Positions 52,059 through 62,159 of a stretch of 64,000 bases of DNA are shown here, piece after piece. A program made the position numbers and the translations under genes. The notes beneath the pieces are model-generated. The model searched no databases and was not told where the DNA came from. It saw nothing but the letters and a program-made list of their open reading frames with translations. This DNA comes from Hexactinellida sp. DTS-2022 (taxonomy: Eukaryota > Porifera > Hexactinellida). Within the stretch, counting starts at the first letter, position 1. Each line of letters begins with the position of its first letter. The DNA is taken from contig JAPNXP010000012.1 in assembly GCA_028753945.1 (NCBI GenBank), forward strand, positions 5,044,501 through 5,108,500, given 5' to 3'.

Positions 52059-52784
52059 ATGGCTAATACCTCTGTCATCAGCACAGCACCAACGATGGTA
52101 CTGCTACAAATCAGCTGTCCCTCGACAGGACAGGGAACGGAAAAGAGATTCAACAACTCAACTCTGATCGGCGAGTTGAAAGGGAAGTTGGAACTTATAA
52201 CTGGGATGCTCAGCTCGACCATGGATCTAGGACTCTACTCAAAGACCAACGCGTACATCTGCGGACTGATTGACGACAACCAGCCTCTCTCAGCCTATAG
52301 TGTGGATGAAGGGATGATCGTAGAGGTGTCCAGCTCTGACCCGAAAAGTAAAGTGTTCGATTCGAGTGATCCTAACTTCCAGCGCTACGAGCTAGATGAA
52401 GGCGACTACGACAAGCGGCCTGGGACAGTCAGGGAGTTCCTCAAGAAGAACAAACTCGGGGTCTTCAGTGGCCAAGGGCCCCCCAAAGTCACTGAGGATG
52501 AGGGCAGAGACGAGGCAGATAAATTAGTTCTCAGCTCCCGCTGTTTAGTATCCGTACCCAACCAACCGAGTCGGAAGGGAATTATCATGTACATCGGAAA
52601 AACAGAATTCAAAGAAGGCTACTGGGTTGGAATTCGCTACGACGAACCTGTTGGGAAAAACGATGGGAGTGTGAATGGTAAGAAATACTTCGAATGCCCT
52701 CAAAAGTACGGAGGGTTTGTTAAACCGAAGAATATCGAAATGGGTGACTTCCCTGAAGACACGTACTCAGATGGTGAAATGTGA
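52059..52784 (+). CDS. TBCB: Tubulin folding cofactor B
   Basis: 241 residues from the ATG at 52059 (human 244). An in-frame ATG at 51984 would add 25 residues with no counterpart; a TACTTAG acceptor-like site 13 bp before 52059 favours the inner start. An N-terminal ubiquitin-like domain (to about residue 90) is followed by a linker (YDKRPGTVREFLKKNKLG) and a C-terminal CAP-Gly domain with GIIMYIGKTEFKEGYWVGIR, GKNDGSVNGKKYFECPQKYG and GFVKP. The protein ends in EM rather than the EEY/F-like DEI of vertebrates. It works with TBCE to handle alpha-tubulin during dimer assembly. It is the last confident gene before the repeat-rich region. Confidence 0.95.
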   Translation: MANTSVISTAPTMVLLQISCPSTGQGTEKRFNNSTLIGELKGKLELITGMLSSTMDLGLYSKTNAYICGLIDDNQPLSAYSVDEGMIVEVSSSDPKSKVFDSSDPNFQRYELDEGDYDKRPGTVREFLKKNKLGVFSGQGPPKVTEDEGRDEADKLVLSSRCLVSVPNQPSRKGIIMYIGKTEFKEGYWVGIRYDEPVGKNDGSVNGKKYFECPQKYGGFVKPKNIEMGDFPEDTYSDGEM

Positions 52785-53670
52785 TAGTTCGCTCTTGTGT
52801 GCTAACGAGCAACTTTAATTCTCCTCTCGAGAGGATATAAACTAATACAACTGCTAGGTCTATATTCTATTGTTCTAAATGTAGTCTTGAATTTCACTCT
52901 ATTCTCGTATTGTTGTAACTCATTTGACAAGGTATTAATTAATATTATGGTTAATAGTGATGCTAAATTGCTAATCAAAGTCTTTATATCAGTTAACTTG
53001 TATCATAACCTAACATGTTAGAAATATATATTAGAATTTTAACATGTAGAATTTTTTAACATGTTATATTTGTGTACTTATCCAATGACACTTATAATTC
53101 GAATTCCAAATTGAAAATATATAATTATATTCTCCTAAGGACATGCTTGCTATTTATCAATTAAATTAGTATGTCGCTAATTGATTTAATCTTGTTCTCC
53201 ATTTAATCTTGTTCTCCAGACTTTATAACATGTTACGTTTATAACATGTTACGTTTGGGATACAGACAATTCGTGACGAGACAATTCGTGACAGGACAAT
53301 TCGTGACAATTTTAATATACTACATAGGACTCTCACTATAGACACGGGTCATAATGTATGCTCCCAATTGCAAATACAGTATTTCTCCGAATAAGCGCCC
53401 GACGCTTATTGTTTTTGTGGACCAATTTCATCCTGATTTTTTTTGAAAAATCCAGAAAATAATATTTTGGTGGGTTCCATTGGTTTTCAGCGACAGTATA
53501 CATACCGTAGTTGCCAAAATCAATGTAATTACTGCCCAGATATTTATTAATGTGTTATAATTTACTATACCAATGCCATTTTTATTGACCCAGCACTTAT
53601 TAAATCCCCCGGCGCTTATTCGATTCAATACCTAATTGAAAAAGGTAAAGTTTATTCTGAATGATGTCTA
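52785..53670. other. Gene-free AT-rich region with scattered AACATGTT motifs
   Basis: No gene seen. AACATGTT or close variants occur at about 53010, 53060, 53227 and 53243. Two units at 53221-53256 are inverse-orientation copies of the 16-bp satellite found further on. ACAATTCGTGAC is repeated three times at 53269-53309. Confidence 0.6.
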
Positions 53671-54186
53671 TGTTGCAGTCCAAGTGCGTTTCAACGCCAA
53701 ACGCGTTTGGCGCATTTTAATTCAGCCAAACGCGTTTGGCGTGTTTATATACGCCATTCGCGTTTCTAACATTATTTCTTTATATTTGGTGTTATTTAAT
53801 TAATGCTAGTTAGATTATTCACAAACAGACTATGTATCTAATTAATATTCAAATATCTGTTCTACAATATTTACTGTTAATTTAAATCTCTGTACTAAAA
53901 TAATACCATTGCGACTTGTACTAAATATTTAAAACCATTGTGAATTAGAAACAATTCACGTTCAAAACTAAGTAATGAACAATATGTACCTCGCCTTAGA
54001 GGGAAATATAATTTCCGAATAATTCAAAATTATTTGTATTGTTGAACAACATTTGAATTAAATAACAACAAATTTAAAGAAATAATGTTAGAAACGCGAA
54101 TGGCGTATATAAACACGCCAAACGCGTTTGGCTGAATTAAAATGCGCCAAACGCGTTTGGCGTTGAAACGCACTTGGACTGCAACA
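53671..54186. mobile_element. Inverted-repeat element with ACGCGT palindromes
   Basis: Arms of about 110 bp are inverse copies: TGTTGCAGTCCAAGTGCG at the left and CGCACTTGGACTGCAACA at the right, each with two copies of the palindromic-core motif AAACGCGTTTGGC and a TATATACGCCATTCGCGTTT stretch. The centre (about 300 bp) is AT-rich and non-coding. No clear target duplication, so it may be a MITE or a snapback structure. Confidence 0.75.
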
Positions 54187-54985
54187 CATGTTCACTAGCG
54201 TATACACGCGATGAAGTGTTCTCTTTTGCTAATGGTTGTATGTTAATAGAAATAATTTGCATTTAATAATTCTACGAGCCCTTCGGTCTCGGACCCTCGG
54301 TCGCCAATTAACTGCCGCTTTGCGGCCTTTCCCTCCTTAAAAAAAAGTAATATAAATTATAAATAGGTTAACCTTATTCTTGTGAATTACTCACTACTAC
54401 TTCGTTCATTTCAGTGTGTTGTTATTTGAGAGAGAGGATATTTACTAACCCATGTTTTATTATCTGCATCGTTTGTATAGGCGCGCCTAAGTTATAGACC
54501 ATTTCGCTGCGTACTTTCCTAGTACTTCATTTTGGGTTGTGATTCGTTAATAATGCAATGTAATTTGTTTTGGAAAGAATGTTATTTAATTAAGTTATTC
54601 TCATTACTTTATTAGTTAATTAATAACTCAATAATTCTTAAGGGTAGCTGGTTTCAGCTACATTAAAAGGTTATCTCGTTGGCTGAAATAATACTCATAT
54701 TATAAATAGTAACTGAAACCTGTTGGCTAGTAAAGTATACGTAATTAATTAATTAAATTGTATAGTATATATCTCAACTATATATAGCAATATGCAGCAA
54801 TTCGATTTCAAAAATTGTTGAGTAATACGTGTTGTATTGTATAACTGAGGAGCGAACGAGAAAAAATGTAAAATTCAAACTACTCATTGGTGAAAGATCA
54901 AAGATGGAACTAGAACAAATGTTAATTAGACAACCATTAGCAAAAGAAACACTTTATCGTGTGTATACGCTAGTGTATATGCACG
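54187..54985. other. Gene-free spacer with rearranged repeat fragment
   Basis: Mostly AT-rich. The stretch 54278-54335 (CGAGCCCTTCGGTCTCGG, GCCGCTTTGCGGCCTTTCCCTCC) is an inverted, shortened relative of 56868-56990. No coding signal. Confidence 0.5.
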
Positions 54986-55212
54986 AATATGAAAATAGTG
55001 ATTTTCGTGCATATACGCTAGTGTGCATGCATGCAGGCTAGAAACTTAGTGTGCATGCATGCGTACTAATCTTGCGTACACGCTGCAACATTCATATTAA
55101 TATAGCTGTTGCAGCGTGTACGCAAGATTAGTGCACATGCATGCACGCTAAGTTTCTAGCCTGCATGCATGCACACTAGCGTATATACACGAAAATCACT
55201 ATTTTCATATTT
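54986..55212. repeat. Large palindrome beside the satellite array
   Basis: Two arms of about 105 bp (54986-55091 and 55107-55212) are near-perfect inverse copies around a loop of about 15 bp. Each contains GCATGCATGC tracts, CTAGAAACTTAG, CTTGCGTACACGCTGCAACA and a distal GAAAATAGTGATTTTCGTG. The right arm directly abuts the 16-bp array. Confidence 0.85.
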
Positions 55213-56404
55213 TGTATAACATGTTGCGTTTGTAACATGTTACGTTTGTAACGTTATAAACGTAACATGTTACAAACGTAACATGTTATAAACGTAACAT
55301 GTTACAAACGCAACATGTTACAAACGTAACATGTTATAAACGTAACATGTTACAAACGTAACATGTTATAAACGTAACATGTTATAAACGTAACATGTTA
55401 CAAACGTAACATGTTATAAACGTAACATGTTATAAACGTAACATGTTACAAACGTAACATGTTACAAACGTAACATGTTATAAACGTAACATGTTACAAA
55501 CGTAACATGTTACAAATGCAACATGTTACAAACGCAACATGTTACAAACGTAACATGTTATAAACGTAACATGTTACAAACGTAACATGTTATAAACGTA
55601 ACATGTTACAAACGTAACATGTTACAAACGTAACATGTTATAAACGTAACATGTTACAAACGCAACATGTTACAAACGTAACATGTTATAAACGTAACAT
55701 GTTATAAACGTAACATGTTACAAACGCAACATGTTACAAACGTAACATGTTACAAACGTAACATGTTACAAATGCAACATGTTACAAACGCAACATGTTA
55801 CAAACGTAACATGTTATAAACGTAACATGTTACAAACGTAACATGTTATAAACGTAACATGTTACAAACGTAACATGTTACAAACGTAACATGTTATAAA
55901 CGTAACATGTTACAAACGCAACATGTTACAAACGTAACATGTTATAAACGTAACATGTTACAAACGTAACATGTTATAAACGTAACATGTTATAAACGTA
56001 ACATGTTACAAACGCAACATGTTACAAACGTAACATGTTATAAACGTAACATGTTACAAACGCAACATGTTACAAACGTAACATGTTACAAACGTAACAT
56101 GTTATAAACGCAACATGTTACAAACGTAACATGTTACAAACGTAACATGTTACAAACGTAACATGTTACAAACGTAACATGTTATAAACGTAACATGTTA
56201 CAAACGTAACATGTTATAAACGTAACATGTTACAAACGTAACATGTTACAAACGCAACATGTTATAAACGTAACATGTTATAAACGTAACATGTTACAAA
56301 CGCAACATGTTACAAACGCAACATGTTACAAACGTAACATGTTATAAACGTAACATGTTATAAAAGTAACATGTTACAAACGCAACATGTTACAAACGCA
56401 ACAT
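55213..56404. repeat. 16-bp satellite array 1 (AACATGTT core)
   Basis: About 75 units of 16 bp, consensus AACGTAACATGTTAYA, where the Y and the T of CGT vary (TTACAAACG/TTATAAACG, GTAAC/GCAAC). The core GTAACATGTTAC is a perfect palindrome. The first units (55215-55255) run in the opposite orientation. A rarer AAATGCAAC variant appears near 55514 and 55770, exactly 16 units apart. Confidence 0.95.
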
Positions 56405-56640
56405 CTATCTATATATAAAAAGAGGAATTGTTGTTTGTGTGTTTGTTTGTGTGTGTGTTTGTTTGTGTGTGTGTTTGTCCAGAATTGATTGGAAAGACTA
56501 CGAGTCCCAGAAAGCTGAAAATTTTTATACAGGGGTAATTTTGTACTGCGACAACGATCTATTGGTTTTTGAAGAGAAATATTCACATTTGAAGGTGACA
56601 AAATATGTTAGCCAATTAAATTCGAGGGTTTGTTAGTATG
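56405..56640 (+). mobile_element. Helentron/Helitron-like 5' terminus
   Basis: Begins TCTATCTATATATAAAAAG, then GAATTGTTGTTTG and a (GTTT/GT)n tract, then a unique stretch with GACAACGATCTATTGGTTTT. The same order occurs inverted at 58425-58641. Such starts are, from my knowledge of the class, typical of Helentron-type rolling-circle elements. No Rep/helicase coding is present here. Confidence 0.5.
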
Positions 56641-56985
56641 AATTAGCAGATTTCATCAATTAGTATAAATAGATTGTGCATAATAGAAATGTTTTTTGAG
56701 GCTGCAATCTGATTGATTGAAAATAAATTCATTTAACCAATCAATCATTTGTCTATTCTATTGCCTGTTTTTCTTTAGTATTATTTTGATTCGAGCTTTC
56801 TTATCGGCAACTGAAATTTATTGAGCTATTAAAACTCATTATTAATATGATTGCTTTTGGGGAGGGAAAGACCGCGAAGCGGCCGTTAATTGTATCGCGT
56901 AGTGCCTAACACGAACGAACAAAAGTCGCGAAGCGACTTTTGTGAGAGAGTGATCCGTCGCGAAGCGACCGAGACCGAAGGGCTC
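56641..56985. other. Spacer between arrays with CGCGAAGCG hairpins
   Basis: The first 200 bp are AT-rich. From 56868 come several short perfect hairpins: GACCGCGAAGCGGCC, AAAAGTCGCGAAGCGACTTTT and GTCGCGAAGCGACC. Comparable TTCGCG hairpins occur at 54320 and 58660-58735. They resemble terminal hairpins of rolling-circle transposons. Confidence 0.5.
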
Positions 56986-58420
56986 GTGTTACAAACGCAA
57001 CATGTTACAAACGCAACATGTTACAAACGTAACATGTTATAAACGTAACATGTTATAAACGTAACATGTTACAAACGTAACATGTTACAAATGCAACATG
57101 TTACAAACGTAACATGTTATAAACGTAACATGTTACAAACGTAACATGTTATAAACGTAACATGTTACAAACGTAACATGTTACAAACGTAACATGTTAT
57201 AAACGTAACATGCTACAAACGCAACATGTACAAACGTAACATGTTATAAACGTAACATGTTATAAACGTAACATGTTACAAACGCAACATGTTACAAACG
57301 CAACATGTTACAAACGCAACATGTTACAAACGTAACATGTTATAAACGTAACATGTTACAAACGTAACATGTTATAAACGTAACATGTTACAAACGTAAC
57401 ATGTTACAAACGTAACATGTTACAAATGCAACATGTTACAAACGCAACATGTTATAAACGTAACATGTTACAAACGTAACATGTTATAAACGTAACATGT
57501 TACAAACGTAACATGTTACAAACGTAACATGTTATAAACGTAACATGTTACAAACGCAACATGTTATAAACGTAACATGTTACAAACGCAACATGTTACA
57601 AACGTAACATGTTATAAACGTAACATGTTACAAACGTAACATGTTACAAACGTAACATGTTACAAACGTAACATGTTACAAACGTAACATGTTACAAACG
57701 TAACATGTTATAAACGTAACATGTTACAAACGCAACATGTTACAAACGTAACATGTTATAAACGTAACATGTTATAAACGTAACATGTTACAAACGCAAC
57801 ATGTTACAAACGTAACATGTTACAAACGTAACATGTTACAAATGCAACATGTTACAAACGCAACATGTTACAAACGTAACATGTTATAAACGTAACATGT
57901 TACAAACGTAACATGTTATAAACGTAACATGTTACAAACGTAACATGTTATAAACGTAACATGTTACAAACGCAACATGTTACAAACGTAACATGTTATA
58001 AACGTAACATGTTATAAACGTAACATGTTACAAACGCAACATGTTACAAACGTAACATGTTACAAACGTAACATGTTATAAACGCAACATGTTATAAACG
58101 CAACATGTTATAAACGTAACATGTTACAAACGTAACATGTTACAAACGTAACATGTTACAAACGTAACATGTTACAAACGTAACATGTTATAAACGTAAC
58201 ATGTTACAAACGTAACATGTTATAAACGTAACATGTTACAAACGTAACATGTTACAAACGCAACATGTTATAAACGTAACATGTTACAAACGCAACATGT
58301 TATAAACGTAACATGTTACAAACGTAACATGTTACAAACGCAACATGTTATAAACGTAACATGTTACAAACGTAACATGTTATAAACGTAACATGTTACA
58401 AACGTAACATGTTACGTTTG
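56986..58420. repeat. 16-bp satellite array 2 (AACATGTT core)
   Basis: About 90 units of the same 16-bp satellite as array 1, with the same variants. The AAATGCAAC marker unit appears near 57089, 57424 and 57840. One unit near 57227 has lost a base. The last unit is inverted (AACATGTTACGTTTG), mirroring the inverted units at the start of array 1. Confidence 0.95.
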
Positions 58421-58424
58421 TAAA

Positions 58425-58641
58425 ATAGTGAGCAAATCGGATAAAACTGAGACTTATTCCCAAATATGTGCTTTTATAACGTCTTAATCCATTTTTTCGT
58501 TTAGAAAACCAATAGATCGTTGTCAGCGTGTAAAATTTCTCTACATGCAAATTGTCAGATTTCTAGAGCTTATGGTCTTTCCTATTAAATTCTAGACTAA
58601 CAAACAAACACACAACAATTGTGCTTTTAATATATAGATAG
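58425..58641 (-). mobile_element. Helentron/Helitron-like 5' terminus, inverted copy
   Basis: Read on the minus strand it begins TCTATCTATATATTAAAAGC, then ACAATTGTTGTGTGTTTG and later GACAACGATCTATTGG, matching 56405-56640. Together the two face each other across array 2. Confidence 0.5.
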
Positions 58642-59515
58642 ATAATTTAATTATTAACTAGAGCGCTTCGCTTGGTAGGTCGCTTCGCGACAGAACACTT
58701 GTACACCAACCGCGAAGCTGGTGGTGTGTGGTTTATATACTTCTAATATTGATTATAAAGCTTAAATAGGCACAAATAGTAAATTGAACTATGTGAAAAT
58801 TTTAATGATTACGTCATCATGTGACAATGAGTAAGCATATTGGTGATCTGGTGTGACCAACGTGTCCGCATCATTAATGGCATGTTCTATTAAATTTTCA
58901 GATTTTTATCTCTTAGAGGGCGCGAATTATGTGCGATTAAGTGAATTTTCATGATTCTCGAAATATGACAATGACGTCATAACTATCGAGGTGTGAGAAA
59001 TTGTGAGTGGAAACCTCAACTTGTTGACGGGTGCCAAAAGTTACCCCTTTATGCCAAAAATCAATATTGCAAAGCGTCCAGTTTCAATCATACAAACAAA
59101 TATATACACCCACCCTTGTGTTTTCATAGTATACCGTAGATTAATGTAGTAGAATACGTATTGAACTATGAAATGGTTACTTAAGTGTATTTTAATGAAT
59201 TTTCGAATAATTACATAACTACATAATAATAATAATAATAATTTCAATAACAATAATAATACTTATAATAATGATTACAATAATAATAATAATACTTATA
59301 ATACTGATTACAACAATAATAATTAATTAACTCTTTATTATAATGAATCTATTAATTTTCGATTTGTACAGACATCCTTCTCTCGTCTACAGTTTAAATA
59401 AATCGATAATAACATGCTTGCATATAATTAAATTTAAATTGTAGGTATACTATTTAAATACGTACATATATTAAAACTGTTTCAAATATAACTAGCTTAG
59501 TAATTAATCAACTTA
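58642..59515. other. Gene-free AT-rich region
   Basis: Contains TTCGCG-type hairpins at 58660-58735 and an ATA/ATAC-rich microsatellite at 59222-59330 (mostly TAA repeats). No coding evidence. Confidence 0.6.
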
Positions 59516-59516
59516 C

Positions 59517-59656
59517 ATTTGTCCAATTCCCTGATTATTATTTCCAAGTCCCCTCTCCGGATCCTGGTCGGGTCCCCGAAGGGCACCTGGTTTGTGGGCC
59601 ATCCTCTGGGTGCATCCCGTGGTCCCCATTTCGCTAGGGAGTTTTGGAGCCCCTCT
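59517..59656 (-). CDS. Isolated exon-like island, gene unknown
   Basis: A GC-rich 140-bp stretch in AT-rich surroundings, bounded on the minus strand by an acceptor (CTAGTTAG) and a strong donor (T|GTAAGT). One frame is open across it, about 46 codons, including LQNSLAKWGPRDAPRGW and GDPTRIRRGDLEIIIRELDK. A candidate upstream mini-exon at 59993-59948 has ATG and a similar donor CAAT|GTAAGT in compatible phase. No downstream exon could be found, and I do not recognise the protein. It could also be a fragment of a repeat. Confidence 0.3.
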
Positions 59657-59665
59657 CTAACTAGA

Positions 59666-60575
59666 TAAATATATTATAATGTTAAAACTCGATCGTTGTA
59701 CTTCTCTTTCCGGAGTGATTAGGAATGAAACTAGCATTTGTATTTAATTAAAACAGCTATAGCGAGGCCGAAGGTTCGTAAATATATAATTGTGCATTTA
59801 TCTTTCTGCTCAATTAATTATCTGAAGAATATTTCCAAATTATATACGTATTAATTAAACTGAGCTCAAGATCTGTATATTTATTTAAGTTGTGTGTACT
59901 TAGCTAATAATTTTATAATAACTACGTATTTTAATTTAGGAACTTACATTGAGCCTGTTTCACCTTGATCCTTATAATGCATCTAATTTGCATAACTGTC
60001 TGGTGAGACATACAGTAAAATTGGCAGGAATAATAAAGACAAAAGTAATTTAGTTCAAATTTTCAAGTATTTATATACTTCCTCAGTTTCAGTTTTGTGT
60101 TAAGTGGTGTGCTTTGGAAAAGTATAAATACTTGTTCCTGTGCAGTTGGAAATATTTCAGTTTGACTTTACACTTGCCAGTCTCCTTTGTTCATTGACTG
60201 TGCAAGCGTATTTGACTGCTGCTAGATAGCTTTCCAACTGTATAAGCTTCGCATACAATTTGCATTAGTATGCCGTTGCTTATAAGTATAGGCTTGATGC
60301 TGCTGCTATGTAGTACCTACAGTATTTGCCTCGCGTATGCTTTGTGTGCATATGTTGTCGCTTACACTGTGGTTGAGCTAGTTAGTGTGGAGTTTAAGAA
60401 ATAAGAATTTAAGATTGCTGATTTTGCGGTGTTACTGCTTTCGCGATTGTTTGCATACGGATAGTTGCGTTGCGTTCTTGCTGTTGTTATTGTGTACTGC
60501 TGTAGTGCTTTGTTCTGGTGTTGTGTAGTATTTCTTAGTTGTTGTTTGTGTTGGTTTGTGTATTGGGGTTCGTAG
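59666..60575. other. Gene-free region
   Basis: AT-rich with short direct repeats. An 80-residue minus-strand frame (60362-60604) is low-complexity Gln/Asn/Thr-rich and not credible as a gene. Confidence 0.5.
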
Positions 60576-60808
60576 CAGGCCTTCATCTGGGTCGCGGCGC
60601 GCACCCAGGGGTGCGTGATTTTAAGGAAAATGTTGGAAGGGTGCGTGAAATTGAATTAATTTGGGTGCGCAATGCGCACCCAGAGTATTTTTAATACTAA
60701 TTTTGGTCTTTTTTTTGGTAAATGTATTATTTTTGGTGAATTTGGGTGCGCGATTGTAAAAAAAACATTATCTAGGGTGCGGATCTCTTAGGGCTAGATG
60801 AAGGCCTG
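60576..60808. mobile_element. Non-autonomous hAT-type element with 8-bp target duplication
   Basis: 233 bp with ends CAGGCCTTCATCTGG and the inverse CTAGATGAAGGCCTG. GTTCGTAG flanks it directly on both sides (60568-60575 and 60809-60816). Subterminal GGGTGCG/CGCACCC motifs recur at least five times, as transposase-binding repeats do in hAT elements. No coding capacity. Confidence 0.85.
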
Positions 60809-60898
60809 GTTCGTAGGTTGGTGTGTTTTGTTGGGCTGAGTCGCCTTGGGTTGGTTGTAGTGGTGGTATAACATGTTAGAAACATAACATGTTAGAAA

Positions 60899-61296
60899 CA
60901 AGGGTGAGGTTGGTTAACCGATCTGAGGCTACGGTTACAATTCGATTTCTCGCCACGGTTAACCGGTTAACCGCCCATCCTACTCAATACAATAAATCCT
61001 TTATAGAAATTTGATAATACTACAGAATACGACTCAGCTGTATAAAGTATAACCGCATAAGTATATTAACTGATACATTTCGTGCTTTAAGTAATTTATA
61101 TCAATGTTGTCAAAGAAATTTATTAAGTGGTGATGAGAAATGGATTTAGGACTACATATTCTGATAAATTTCAAAAAATTTAATACTTTATAAATTAATT
61201 TCCCAATAAATCTACAAACCGGCTAACTGGCTAATAAAATCTCTAACCGTTAACCGATGTCAGCAACGGTTAACCGGTTAACCGAATCCAGCCTTG
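60899..61296. mobile_element. Inverted-repeat element with GGTTAACC motifs
   Basis: Ends CAAGGGTGAGGTTGGTTAACC (left) and the inverse ..GGTTAACCGAATCCAGCCTTG (right). GGTTAACCGGTTAACC occurs just inside both ends. The flanks share TTAGAA but an 8-bp duplication is not exact, so hAT membership is only suggested by the CAAGG start. Confidence 0.6.
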
Positions 61297-61375
61297 TTAG
61301 AATTTTAACATGTTAGAAATATAACATGTTAGAAATATTACATGTTAGAATTATAACATGTTAGAAATATAACTC
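61297..61375. repeat. Short AACATGTTAGAAATAT minisatellite
   Basis: About four units of 16 bp with the same AACATGTT core and period as the large arrays but a different spacer (AGAAATAT). Two more units lie at 60869-60898, on the other side of the GGTTAACC element, which appears to have inserted into this minisatellite. Confidence 0.75.
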
Positions 61376-62159
61376 GCTTGGCACCTGGGCTTTTAACATT
61401 TCCACCCTATGACACTTTCTCTTCCAGGATTTTTCGCGACAAAAAGCCTGGAAGAAAAAACTTTGTAGTGTATTTATACAGAACGGTTCTTGAACATTGT
61501 CAACTCGATCGACACTTTGTTATTCAATAGTTCAATTTTATACTGCATTGCTGAGATCAATACTGAGGGCATGTACGTATGCAAAAGTTGCAATTTGTAT
61601 CTGTAGCTACTTTTAGTGTGTTTATTCTAATAAAAAATAGTAGGGTCCTACAGTTTTAGACTATAAGATGCACAGTTCTAAAATCCCTGTCGGACTTCGT
61701 CTGGCTGGCCTTATAGAGCCCCCTAACTAGACTATTGGGTATAGAGATTTCAAATTTGGACAGGAGATAGAGATTCTTCTGTTTATTTGCATTTCGAAAC
61801 CGAATTTCGTATTTGTTCCTCAACCCTCGGTAATATCGTAATTTGTGTACTTGCCAGCTATACTGCACTACAGAACAACAAAATACAATCGAACTTGTCT
61901 AATAACTACCTACGTATAAGTAACAACTTATTTGTCCCTGAACTTAGAGGCTATCAAAACATTCCCCCGTATTATTGAACTTGTGTTTCAGAATGTCTTA
62001 ATTAATAATTTAGTAGTAGTTGGGAGGTATTATCCTATTAGATGTCTGCGTCCAACTTAACTAAACTACCCAACAAACTCCTGGTTTTTTTTTACATGTT
62101 TAAATTTTAACATGTTAAAAAAATAGCATGTTATAATTTTTAAAATTCCCACTTAGATA
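61376..62159. other. Gene-free region
   Basis: AT-rich, no repeat family identified except AACATGTT variants at 62110-62135. Two overlapping 60-70-residue frames at 61656-61978 lie on opposite strands and show no recognisable content. Confidence 0.5.

Noticed and set aside
54829..55041. 70-residue frame ending in the palindrome
   Set aside because: Its second half is translated palindrome sequence; no evidence of coding.
56436..56480. GTTT/GT microsatellite as a separate feature
   Set aside because: The same tract follows the TCTATCTATATA start in the inverted copy, so it belongs to the Helentron-like terminus.
55213..58420. CRISPR array
   Set aside because: The units are only 16 bp, contiguous and without unique spacers, and the genome is animal; it is a satellite.
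60362..60604. 80-residue minus-strand frame
   Set aside because: Low-complexity Gln/Asn/Thr composition from a TTG/TGT-rich stretch, no conserved features, in a repeat region.
61656..61978. Overlapping small frames on both strands
   Set aside because: Neither shows a domain, splice context or composition distinct from the AT-rich background.
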